The position numbers and the translations under genes are program-made. Below the pieces are notes generated by a model. That model was not told the DNA's origin and ran no database searches. It saw only the letters and a list, made by a program, of their open reading frames with translations. This document shows, piece after piece, positions 1-5,059 of a stretch of 5,143 nucleotides of DNA. The stretch lies in NCBI GenBank assembly GCA_002395905.1, contig DGVK01000221.1:1-5143 (forward strand), written 5' to 3'. The DNA comes from Verrucomicrobia bacterium UBA4286. GTDB lineage: Bacteria > Verrucomicrobiota > Kiritimatiellia > RFP12 > UBA1067. The stretch's first letter is position 1; the number at the start of each line of letters is the position of its first letter.

Positions 1-11
1 ACAGGACACAC

Positions 12-39
12 ACTCTCGCGCATTCACTCTCGCGCATTC
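12..39. repeat. Exact 14-bp tandem direct repeat
   Basis: The unit ACTCTCGCGCATTC occurs twice head to tail with no spacer, at 12-25 and 26-39. It lies about 55 bp upstream of the predicted promoter -35 element of the lipoprotein-murC operon. It could be a paired binding site for a regulator or simply a local duplication. Nothing in the sequence decides between these. Confidence 0.85.
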
Positions 40-45
40 CACTTT

Positions 46-74
46 CCCTTATCGCGAAAAATCCGGGATAAGGG
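46..74. repeat. 8-bp inverted repeat (hairpin) upstream of operon promoter
   Basis: CCCTTATC at 46-53 pairs perfectly with GATAAGGG at 67-74 across a 13-nt loop. No T tract follows on either strand, so it does not look like a classical intrinsic terminator. It ends 17 nt before the -35 hexamer, which would suit an operator. It could also be the degenerate end of an upstream transcript. Confidence 0.6.
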
Positions 75-91
75 TGTAAGCCTGCCTGCGG

Positions 92-121
92 TTGACTTTG
101 GCCGGGGCGTTTTGCTATCAT
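92..121 (+). promoter_or_regulatory. Sigma70-type promoter with extended -10
   Basis: TTGACT at 92-97 is a near-consensus -35. TATCAT at 116-121 is a plausible -10, 18 nt downstream, preceded by TGC (113-115), which is the extended -10 TGn motif. Transcription would start near 128, giving a leader of about 20 nt before the ATG at 149. The arrangement fits a housekeeping promoter for the lipoprotein-lipoprotein-murC/murB operon. It also argues against translation starting at the in-frame TTG at 92, which lies inside the promoter. Confidence 0.7.
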
Positions 122-148
122 AGCGGCCTCAAAACAAGGATGACCGTC

Positions 149-469
149 ATGAAGAAATGTCTTTCGATTTCCGCCGCCGCCGCTCTCGCCGCGCTGTGCT
201 CCGGCTGCTTCACCGCTCCGTTCATGCCGCCGCAGGGCATCATAACGTCCTACTCCGCGCCGCTCACGACCGAGGGCCCTTGCAAGGAGGGTGCGAAGAA
301 GGGGTCCTCAAGCGCGATCAACGTGCTCTGCCTTCTTACCGTCGGCGACTGCTCGTTGAATGCGGCCATAAAGGACGGCGGCTTGAAGGAGATGTATTAT
401 GCCGACTATGAGTATATGAACTTTCTCTGGCTGTTTCAGAAGGTGACGGTCGATGTTGTCGGCGAATAG
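149..469 (+). CDS. TRL-like family lipoprotein 1
   Basis: Predicted 106-aa secreted lipoprotein. The N-terminus has the basic start MKK, a hydrophobic alanine/leucine stretch (about 5-16) and a lipobox-like LCSGC with the lipidated cysteine at 20. The -3 residue would be Cys rather than the usual Leu, so the lipobox is slightly atypical. The mature part has features I associate with the TRL-like family (Pfam TRL): ITSYSAPL at 32-39, a GAKKGSSSAI segment (48-57), GDCSLNAAIKDGG (66-78) and a C-terminal YADYEYMNFLWLFQKVTV run ending in GE. TRL proteins are short lipoproteins of unknown biochemical role. I chose the ATG at 149 because AAGGA (136-140) sits 8 nt upstream; the ATG at 140 lacks a spaced ribosome site. 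It is the first gene of the operon and overlaps the next by 17 nt. The lipoprotein call is firm; the family name is from recognition only. Confidence 0.8.
   Translation: MKKCLSISAAAALAALCSGCFTAPFMPPQGIITSYSAPLTTEGPCKEGAKKGSSSAINVLCLLTVGDCSLNAAIKDGGLKEMYYADYEYMNFLWLFQKVTVDVVGE
438..446 (+). promoter_or_regulatory. Ribosome binding site for second lipoprotein, inside first gene
   Basis: AGAAGGTGA lies within the last codons of lipoprotein 1 and ends 6 nt before the ATG at 453. It supports the overlapping start of lipoprotein 2 and suggests translational coupling of the two genes. Confidence 0.6.
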
Positions 470-812
470 AGCTTGTCGGCTGCTTGCCCTTCCGCTTCTC
501 GCGGCGGCGCTCGCGGGCTGCATGATGCCGGTCAACCGCAGCTCGCTTGCACTTCCCGGCGGACTTGTCGCGGTCTGCAAAGCGCCGCTCGCCGGCAGTT
601 TCCAGGCGTGCACCGGCCTTGACGGACTCAAGAAGGGGCAGGCCACGGACATTGTCTACCTGCAATATTACATCCCTCTTGCCACGGCCGGCAACGCGAC
701 GCTGCGCAGAGCCATGCGCGAAGGCGGCATAACGGAACTTTGCTACGCCGACTATTCGGCAAGGTGGTATCTGTTCTTCGGGATGTACAGCGTGACCGCA
801 TACGGACGCTAG
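453..812 (+). CDS. TRL-like family lipoprotein 2 (diverged paralogue)
   Basis: Predicted 119-aa lipoprotein. It has arginines at 6 and 9, a hydrophobic stretch from 10, and a classic LAGC lipobox with the lipidated cysteine at 23. The C-terminal half resembles its upstream neighbour: AGNATLRRAMREGG (79-92) against GDCSLNAAIKDGG, then ITELCYADY (93-101) against LKEMYYADY, then a hydrophobic/aromatic segment and a YGR end where the neighbour ends in VGE. This makes it a tandem paralogue that has diverged strongly, with an N-terminal half that shares little beyond a G-x-KKG motif (58-62). It starts inside the upstream gene with a good ribosome site and ends 3 nt before murC-murB, so the three are probably co-transcribed and translationally coupled. 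No enzymatic motif is visible. It probably sits in the inner or outer membrane facing the periplasm. Confidence 0.75.
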   Translation: MLSANRACRLLALPLLAAALAGCMMPVNRSSLALPGGLVAVCKAPLAGSFQACTGLDGLKKGQATDIVYLQYYIPLATAGNATLRRAMREGGITELCYADYSARWYLFFGMYSVTAYGR

Positions 813-815
813 AGG

Positions 816-2663
816 ATGAAGATTCATTTGATGGGTGTCGGTGGTGTCGGCATGGCCGGCCTGGCGGTTCTGCTCAAGGCGCGCGGGCACGAGGTCTCGG
901 GCTGCGATATTTCGCCTTCGCGCCGCACGGCGTGGCTGGAGTCTCAGGGGATTCCGGTGGCTTTCGGTCATGACGCGGGCCACGTCCTTGGCGCAGATCT
1001 GCTCGTCGTGACGCCCGCAGTGCCTTCCGGCCATCCGGAAACAGCCGCGGCGAAAAGGGTGGTTTCGCGCGGCGAGGCGCTCGCCGAAATTGTCGGCGGA
1101 TGCGATTCGGTGGCGGTATGCGGCTCCCACGGCAAGACCACGACCGCTTCCTTCACGGCGCGTCTGCTCATCGCGCTGGGCGAGAACGTAGAGTGGGCGA
1201 TAGGCGGTGAAACGGGCGGCTTTCCCGTGGCGGGGCGCGTCCGCGGCGCTTGCGGCGGCGCCGACGTGCTGGTGGTGGAGGCCGACGAATCGGACGGCAC
1301 CCTTTCCCTCTACCGTGCGAAGACGCTTGTGGTCACAAACTGCGAATACGACCACCCGGACCATTTCAAGACCCCGGCGGACTACCGTGCCTGCTACGAG
1401 ACGGCGATGCGGCAGGCGGGCGATGTAATCGAGGCGACCGCTCTTGCGCCGCTCGCGGGACTGTCCGCCGTTCTTGCGCCGCTTGCGCCGCACAACCGCG
1501 CAAACGCCCGCGCCGCGGCGGAGGTCGCGCTTAGGCGCGGTCATGCGATCGAGGCCGTCGCCGCGGCGCTGCCGGGCGTCGTCGCGGCGCTGCCCGACAG
1601 ACGTTTCCAGACGCTCCGCAGCGAGGACGGCATGACGGTCGTCACCGACTACGCGCACCATCCGACCGAGATGGCCTGCGCCGTCGGCATGGCGCGCGCG
1701 ATATGCCGTGGACGGCTCAGGGTTCTGTTCCAGCCCCACCGCCATTCGCGCACCAAGGCGCTTGTCGCCGATTTCCCGGCGGCGTTCACCGGGGCCGACG
1801 AGGTTGTGATATGCCCTACGTATGCGGCGTTCGAGCCTCCCGTGGAGGGCGGCGACTCGGCCGATCTGTACGCGGCGTGCCGTGCGCACTGGGGCGCGGA
1901 AGGGCCGCGCTTTTTCCTGGCGAGGTCTTGCGAGGAGGCCTGGTGGCACGCGCGGCGCACGATGCAAGAAGGGGACGTCACCTTGATTCTCGGCGCGGGC
2001 GACATAATAGCCGTCGCGGGGCTTGTCCGTTCGTGGGCGCAGCCGCCGGAAATACGGCACTGGACGGGCGCAGGCTCCAATACGTGGAAAAGCGATCTTT
2101 CGACCGGCGAGATTTATGAACGCACAAAAGGGCGTGCGGACATGCCCGGCGCGTCGCTTGCAATCCCGTGGATGGCCGGCATCCCGGGGACTGTCGGTGG
2201 CTGGATAAAGATGAATGCGGGAGCGTTCGGTCATTCGATATCCGAGGTTATGAAGCGTGTCAAGGTCGACGGACGCTGGCTCGATGCAGGCGAGTGCGGT
2301 TTCGGCTACAGGCGCTCGGCGATCTGCGGAGAGATACAGGATTTCGAGCTGGTTGGCGATCTGCCGCAGGGCGGCGCGGCGGAGTATCTTGCGCGCAGGC
2401 CCGGCTTCCCGCCACGCACGAAGGGAAGCGTGTTCAAGAACCCGCCGGGCGATCACGCGGGACGCCTTCTGGAGGCGGCCGGATGCAAGGGGCTGCGTGT
2501 CGGCGGCGCGTATGTGTGGGAGAGCCATGCAAACGTGATTGCAATGGATGAGGGTGCGGTCGCGTCGGACTATCTGGCTCTGGCGAAGATCATGCGGCGG
2601 CGGGTGGAACTTCGCTGCGGCGTCGCGCTCGAGCCGGAGGTGTGCGGCCTCGCGGGGGTTTAG
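816..2663 (+). CDS. murC-murB: MurC-MurB fusion: UDP-MurNAc-L-alanine ligase / UDP-enolpyruvyl-GlcNAc reductase
   Basis: Cytoplasmic 615-aa fusion joining two peptidoglycan precursor steps: MurB reduces UDP-GlcNAc-enolpyruvate to UDP-MurNAc (FAD, NADPH) and MurC ligates L-Ala to it with ATP. MurC occupies about 1-407: GVGGVGM (7-13), ATP loop GSHGKTTT (103-110), EADESDGT (155-162), DHPDHF (179-184), HNRANARAAA (226-235), RRF (262-264), DYAHHPTE (278-285), FQPHRHSRT (305-313), GAGDI (393-397). MurB follows from about 412: GAGSN (418-422), GIPGTVGG (455-462), NAGA (467-470), YRRS (498-501), GSVFKNP (537-543) with the presumed proton-donor Ser538, and LEPEV (605-609) with the acidic residue. Both halves are short. 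DHPDHF to HN is only about 45 residues, and MurB is about 204 residues instead of roughly 300, with most of the FAD domain missing. The ATG at 816 fits the family N-terminus, although its ribosome site is poor (GAGG abuts the ATG), consistent with coupling to the stop at 812. It is the last gene of the operon. Confidence 0.93.
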   Translation: MKIHLMGVGGVGMAGLAVLLKARGHEVSGCDISPSRRTAWLESQGIPVAFGHDAGHVLGADLLVVTPAVPSGHPETAAAKRVVSRGEALAEIVGGCDSVAVCGSHGKTTTASFTARLLIALGENVEWAIGGETGGFPVAGRVRGACGGADVLVVEADESDGTLSLYRAKTLVVTNCEYDHPDHFKTPADYRACYETAMRQAGDVIEATALAPLAGLSAVLAPLAPHNRANARAAAEVALRRGHAIEAVAAALPGVVAALPDRRFQTLRSEDGMTVVTDYAHHPTEMACAVGMARAICRGRLRVLFQPHRHSRTKALVADFPAAFTGADEVVICPTYAAFEPPVEGGDSADLYAACRAHWGAEGPRFFLARSCEEAWWHARRTMQEGDVTLILGAGDIIAVAGLVRSWAQPPEIRHWTGAGSNTWKSDLSTGEIYERTKGRADMPGASLAIPWMAGIPGTVGGWIKMNAGAFGHSISEVMKRVKVDGRWLDAGECGFGYRRSAICGEIQDFELVGDLPQGGAAEYLARRPGFPPRTKGSVFKNPPGDHAGRLLEAAGCKGLRVGGAYVWESHANVIAMDEGAVASDYLALAKIMRRRVELRCGVALEPEVCGLAGV

Positions 2664-3038
2664 CGCGCCTTCGCCGCGACGCCTCTCGCAGGCGCGGAAG
2701 CGCGTCATGTCGGCGTGGACGGCGCATGCGGTCGAAGGAAGGCCGTGCCAGCCCCGCTTGACGAGGAGGCTGGATATCGTCTGCATGTGTGCGACCGTCG
2801 AGCGTTCGTCCGCAGTCCCGGCGACACGCTGAAGCTCCGCGACGACGGCGAAGTACTGCGAAGCGAACTGCTTGGCCGTGGCGAGCGCGTGGCGCGGATC
2901 CTTGTCGTGCATTGCATCGTAGGCCGAATTTGCAAACATGGCCGCCGCAAGGAGAAGTCTTACCTTTTCGCGCTGCGTGTCGGTAAGACCTTCGTGCACC
3001 CTCGCCCAGCGGCTCTCCATCTCTTCGATTTTCGTCAT
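2664..3038 (-). CDS. Unknown small helical protein; reading frame lacks its own stop
   Basis: From the ATG at 3038 the frame encodes a plausible, mostly helical, charged protein: MTKIEEMESRW, DTQREKVRLLLAAAMFANS, ATAKQFASQYFAVVAELQRV, MQTISSLLVKRGWHG. It stays protein-like to about 2664, roughly 125 codons. No stop codon occurs there. The frame stays open antisense to murC-murB until 336-338, where the translation becomes arginine/histidine/proline-rich shadow, so the listed end is nominal. AGGA lies 8 nt before ATG 3038. A GTG at 3044 overlaps the upstream gene's TGA, but its spacing to AGGA is too short. The gene is translationally coupled to the 132-aa gene upstream and convergent with murC-murB. 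It may have lost its stop, carry a frameshift (the +1 frame offers TGA at about 2705 and TAA at 2660-2662), or really run into murC. I recognise no family. Confidence 0.5.
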
Positions 3039-3040
3039 GC

Positions 3041-3439
3041 TCACAGTCCTGCCTTTCTGCCAAGCCTGGCGTTGAGGGCCGCGCCGCGGTTGCGCACGTC
3101 CTCGCCCGCGCGTATCTCGGACCAGAAGGCCGCAAGCTCGTCGCGCATGAAGTCTTCCGGCAGCGCGTTTGCGAGCTGGCGCCAGCGGCGGACGGAGTGC
3201 CAGCTTGCGGTAAGGGCGAGGCAGATCGCGACCGGCGAGTACTGCGGATCGTAGAACGCTCCGTCGCCGCCGCGGCGGATTTCCGCGATGAAGCGGTCCA
3301 CTTCCTGCTTCAATGGAGTGGAATGGGATGGAATGGAATGGTTTGTAATACTGGTACTTGTTTTACCGGTACTAGAATATATATTATTATTAATACCATT
3401 CCATTCCATTAGAGACATTGCCTGTTTCGGTATGTTCAT
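3041..3439 (-). CDS. Unknown 132-aa protein with inserted palindromic element in its 5' part
   Basis: I do not recognise this 132-aa protein. The start MNIPKQ at 3439 is well supported: AAAGGA sits 7 nt upstream on the minus strand. Residues about 10-43 are polar and low-complexity (many Ser, Thr, Asn, Ile) and are encoded by an A+T-rich inverted repeat. The rest is ordinary, predicted helical and basic: QEVDRFIAEIRRGGDGAFYD, ICLALTASWHSVRRWRQLANA, DELAAFWSEIRAGEDVRNRG, AALNARLGRKAGL. The end, acidic/aromatic followed by a G-E-x-x-R-N-x-G-A-x-L-x-x-R-L pattern, reminds me of the C-termini of some phage or plasmid replication proteins, but this is only an impression. Its stop (3041-3043) lies 2 nt before the ATG of the next gene at 3038, so the two form an operon. 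Upstream is a 230-nt region with octamer repeats that could regulate it. The base composition at the 5' end contrasts sharply with the remainder. Confidence 0.65.
   Translation of the reverse strand: MNIPKQAMSLMEWNGINNNIYSSTGKTSTSITNHSIPSHSTPLKQEVDRFIAEIRRGGDGAFYDPQYSPVAICLALTASWHSVRRWRQLANALPEDFMRDELAAFWSEIRAGEDVRNRGAALNARLGRKAGL
3312..3410. repeat. Pentamer-built inverted repeat around an A+T-rich core
   Basis: On the plus strand, six tandem pentamers run from 3312 to 3341 (AATGG, AGTGG, AATGG, GATGG, AATGG, AATGG). Three copies of the complement CCATT lie at 3396-3410. Together they form a perfect 15-bp inverted repeat, 3328-3342 against 3395-3409, with one further G-U-type pair outside it. 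The 52-nt core is A+T-rich (a TATATATTATTATTAATA-like run) and contains a smaller hairpin, CTGGTA (3351-3356) with TACCGG (3364-3369, one wobble pair), and the palindrome ACCGGT. The whole element lies inside the 5' part of the 132-aa gene and keeps its reading frame. It looks like an inserted miniature element, a recombination or binding site, or an mRNA structure. Confidence 0.8.
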
Positions 3440-3466
3440 CTGTGTTTCCTTTCGTGCTGTGTTTTG

Positions 3467-3486
3467 CCCCGGCGGGATTGCCGGGG
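3467..3486. repeat. 7-bp G+C hairpin in leader of the 132-aa gene
   Basis: CCCCGGC (3467-3473) pairs with GCCGGGG (3480-3486) over a 6-nt loop. It lies 28 nt upstream of the start codon of the 132-aa gene on the minus strand. No T tract follows on that strand (CAAAACAC instead), so it is more likely a 5' leader structure or operator than a terminator. Confidence 0.6.
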
Positions 3487-3503
3487 TCTGCACAAGTGCG
3501 GTG

Positions 3504-3677
3504 CGTTGTGGGCGGAAAACACAAAAGTCCACAACGGAAAGAGCTGCGGAAACTGAAGTGCCTCTTGCTTATATCGGCAAAAAGCGAATCCCTTGAAGGA
3601 TTCGCCCTGTTATCGACAGTAAAAAATAGTTAAAAAAATTTCAGCCGTTGTGGTTTCGTTGTGGGCTCGTCACAACG
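3504..3677. repeat. Cluster of octamer CGTTGTGG / CCACAACG (iteron-like)
   Basis: Four exact copies and one 7-nt partial copy lie within 174 bp: CGTTGTGG at 3504-3511, CCACAACG at 3529-3536, CGTTGTGG at 3646-3653, CGTTGTGG at 3657-3664, and CACAACG at 3671-3677. The first two form an inverted pair 17 nt apart. The third and fourth are direct repeats at an 11-bp period, and the fifth faces them. I saw no other exact copy in the window. An A/T tract (3621-3641) adjoins the right-hand group. The layout suggests binding sites for a dedicated protein, either iterons of a replication initiator or operators for the flanking genes. Confidence 0.75.
3579..3605 (-). terminator. Intrinsic terminator of the 450-aa gene
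   Basis: On the minus strand GCGAATCC and GGATTCGC form a perfect 8-bp stem with a 6-nt loop (3584-3605), followed directly by five Ts (3579-3583). It lies about 65 nt after the stop codon at 3670. It should end transcription of the 450-aa gene and separate it from the 132-aa gene, which then needs its own promoter. The plus strand has no T tract after the stem. Confidence 0.85.
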
Positions 3678-5022
3678 ATTCGCGGTTGATCTGCTCTTCG
3701 GAGATGTTGCGCACGAGGTGCTTGGAGTTCATCGCGTCAGACCTCCCGCGGTTCGCTTTGTAGCGTTCTGCGCAAAGCTGCATGGCCTTGTAGTCGTGCT
3801 TGAGAAACGCATCGGTGAATCCCTCCGGCGGCGATTTACCGCGCCTCCAGTTGGCGGGTGTGTTGATACCGCACTCGAACAGGATGCGGAGATTCGCGTC
3901 GGAGAAGTAGTCCTTTTCGGCGGGCTTGGAGTGGATTGCGCTTTCGATGATCTTGCCGGAGCTTTTGTCCAGAGTCACGGCGACTGCCTTGTCGGGCGCG
4001 ATCTTCGAGGCTTCAAGTTCGGCAAGAAGCTGATTGTGGCAGCGCCCCAGTCGAATGACGAAATCGTCCAAAACGGCGCTTAAGGACAGGGCGAAGGTCG
4101 GACGCATGAAACTGTCTTTGTTTTCTATAAACGTATGCCTGACGGATGCAAATTCCCTGGCTGAAGACGCCCCCGATCGTTTCGCCAGTCTGAGAGCGGC
4201 GTCAAGGTAGCGTTCGACTGCATTTATTGCGGCATTCTGTGCGCCGGTGAAAGGCGTATCTTCCTGGCAGATCCCTGAACACGTCACCCCGTCGCCGTCA
4301 GCGGAATCTTCGTAGATGTCGTAAAAAGCCTTGGTGCAGGTGGAAAGAACAAGCTTGATCGTCTTGGAATCGGGCATGTCGCAGCCCTCCGGCAAGAGCG
4401 AGCGCTCGAATGCGTCTGCAATGGCGCTGAAGGCCTTCTCCGTTTGATCTGCCTTTTCGGAGAACTCGGCAAGGCGCTCGTCAAGCTTGTCAAGGGCGCC
4501 GGTCCGCGCCGCTTCATTTGCGTCGTCGGCAGTCATCCCTTCATCAGGGATGATATCGCCGTGTTCGTCCTGATTTTCTCTGGCGGGGAGTTCCGGCCAG
4601 ACGGACGCAAGCTCTGCCGCATCTAGAAACTCCAGCTCGGTTGCGAGAAGCATCATGCATTTTGCCAGGTGGTTCGTGAATGCCGATATTGTCTGCTTCT
4701 TGAGGTTTATGCCGTATATGCCCTTGTTCGAAGAAATGCACTCGTATCGCAGCATTATGATTTCGCCGAGGTTGGGGGATGAGATTCGGCGGGCGATTTT
4801 GCCCATCATGAGTGTGATGTCCGAAACCTTGCTGCGTGCATTTTCCAGTTTGACGTACGGAACTTTGCCGGAAAGCGTCATAAGCTTCTGTACGCTCTCC
4901 TTGCAGCAGCGTATTATGTAGTGCATCGAGTCCCATTGGCATTTGCCGGAAAGCATGCGCAGGGCGTTGTCAAAGGATTCCTCTATGTTCTGTAGGTCTT
5001 TTTCTGTCATGGGCAGATCCAT
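3670..5022 (-). CDS. Unknown 450-aa, mostly helical protein
   Basis: I do not recognise a family for this cytoplasmic-looking 450-aa protein; there is no signal peptide or membrane segment. Residues 1-140 are helical with several cysteines (28, 39, 40, 95, 122) and a cluster of basic residues. An acidic linker (about 146-172) leads to a heptad-like helix (about 176-210), then helical segments with a C-x3-C pair (248, 252). The C-terminus (about 371-440) has the pattern LRILFECGINTPANWRRGK, then SPPEGF, then a basic tail ending RGRSDAMNSKHLVRN. The NWRRGK-x-P segment loosely resembles a helix-turn-helix recognition region and could bind DNA, but this is inference. Start choice: ATG 5022 is the longest; ATG 5010 (MTEKDL) is also possible and has a weak GGAT upstream. 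It has its own promoter and terminator and is therefore monocistronic. It looks less G+C-rich at the wobble position than murC, which hints at different ancestry. Confidence 0.75.
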   Translation of the reverse strand: MDLPMTEKDLQNIEESFDNALRMLSGKCQWDSMHYIIRCCKESVQKLMTLSGKVPYVKLENARSKVSDITLMMGKIARRISSPNLGEIIMLRYECISSNKGIYGINLKKQTISAFTNHLAKCMMLLATELEFLDAAELASVWPELPARENQDEHGDIIPDEGMTADDANEAARTGALDKLDERLAEFSEKADQTEKAFSAIADAFERSLLPEGCDMPDSKTIKLVLSTCTKAFYDIYEDSADGDGVTCSGICQEDTPFTGAQNAAINAVERYLDAALRLAKRSGASSAREFASVRHTFIENKDSFMRPTFALSLSAVLDDFVIRLGRCHNQLLAELEASKIAPDKAVAVTLDKSSGKIIESAIHSKPAEKDYFSDANLRILFECGINTPANWRRGKSPPEGFTDAFLKHDYKAMQLCAERYKANRGRSDAMNSKHLVRNISEEQINRESL

Positions 5023-5027
5023 TTCAT
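5010..5027 (-). other. Possible six-codon leader ORF (MKWICP)
   Basis: An ATG at 5027 opens a six-codon frame, MKWICP, ending in TGA at 5010-5012 or immediately adjacent, overlapping the ATG at 5010 of the 450-aa frame as an ATGA junction. With transcription starting near 5031 it would be almost leaderless. It may be chance, or it may couple translation to the internal start of the 450-aa gene. Confidence 0.2.
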
Positions 5028-5037
5028 CGTGGTGTCT

Positions 5038-5046
5038 ATTATATCA
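5038..5046 (-). promoter_or_regulatory. Extended -10 promoter of the 450-aa gene
   Basis: The minus strand reads TGA-TATAAT, a perfect -10 hexamer (5038-5043) preceded by the TGn extension (5044-5046). At the expected 17-nt distance there is no -35 consensus (GGGCGA), so the extended -10 must carry it. A run of five Ts lies just upstream. Transcription should begin near 5031, only about 9 nt before the ATG at 5022 or 21 nt before that at 5010. Confidence 0.65.
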
Positions 5047-5059
5047 AAAAGTCGCATGT

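Noticed and set aside
92..148. N-terminal extension of lipoprotein 1 starting at the TTG at 92
   Set aside because: It overlaps the promoter, lacks a ribosome site and would bury the signal peptide. The ATG at 149 has AAGGA 8 nt upstream.
336..2663. Open minus-strand frame across murC-murB read as a 900-aa protein
   Set aside because: Beyond about 2664 the translation is arginine/histidine/proline-rich shadow of a confidently identified gene. Only the first 125 or so codons look real.
2664..2696. CGCGCCT/AGGCGCG inverted repeat as the murC terminator
   Set aside because: The 19-nt loop and absence of a T tract on either strand make an intrinsic terminator unlikely.
2590..3135. Minus-strand 181-aa frame across the junction
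   Set aside because: Strongly arginine/proline-biased translation in another frame of the two unknown genes, and no ribosome site noted.
2715..3254. Plus-strand 179-aa frame opposite the unknown minus genes
   Set aside because: No family resemblance or ribosome site, and it is antisense to two frames with better starts and ATG-stop coupling.
3312..3341. AATGG pentamers as eukaryotic satellite contamination
   Set aside because: The units sit inside a bacterial reading frame with an inverted partner arm, and two of six are imperfect.
3568..3573. TATAAG on the minus strand as a promoter for the 132-aa gene
   Set aside because: There is no -35 match at a 17-nt distance and no TGn extension. 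It is possible but too weak to list.
3504..3677. CGTTGTGG copies as DnaA boxes of a chromosomal origin
   Set aside because: They do not match TTATNCACA or its complement, and there is no dnaA or dnaN nearby.
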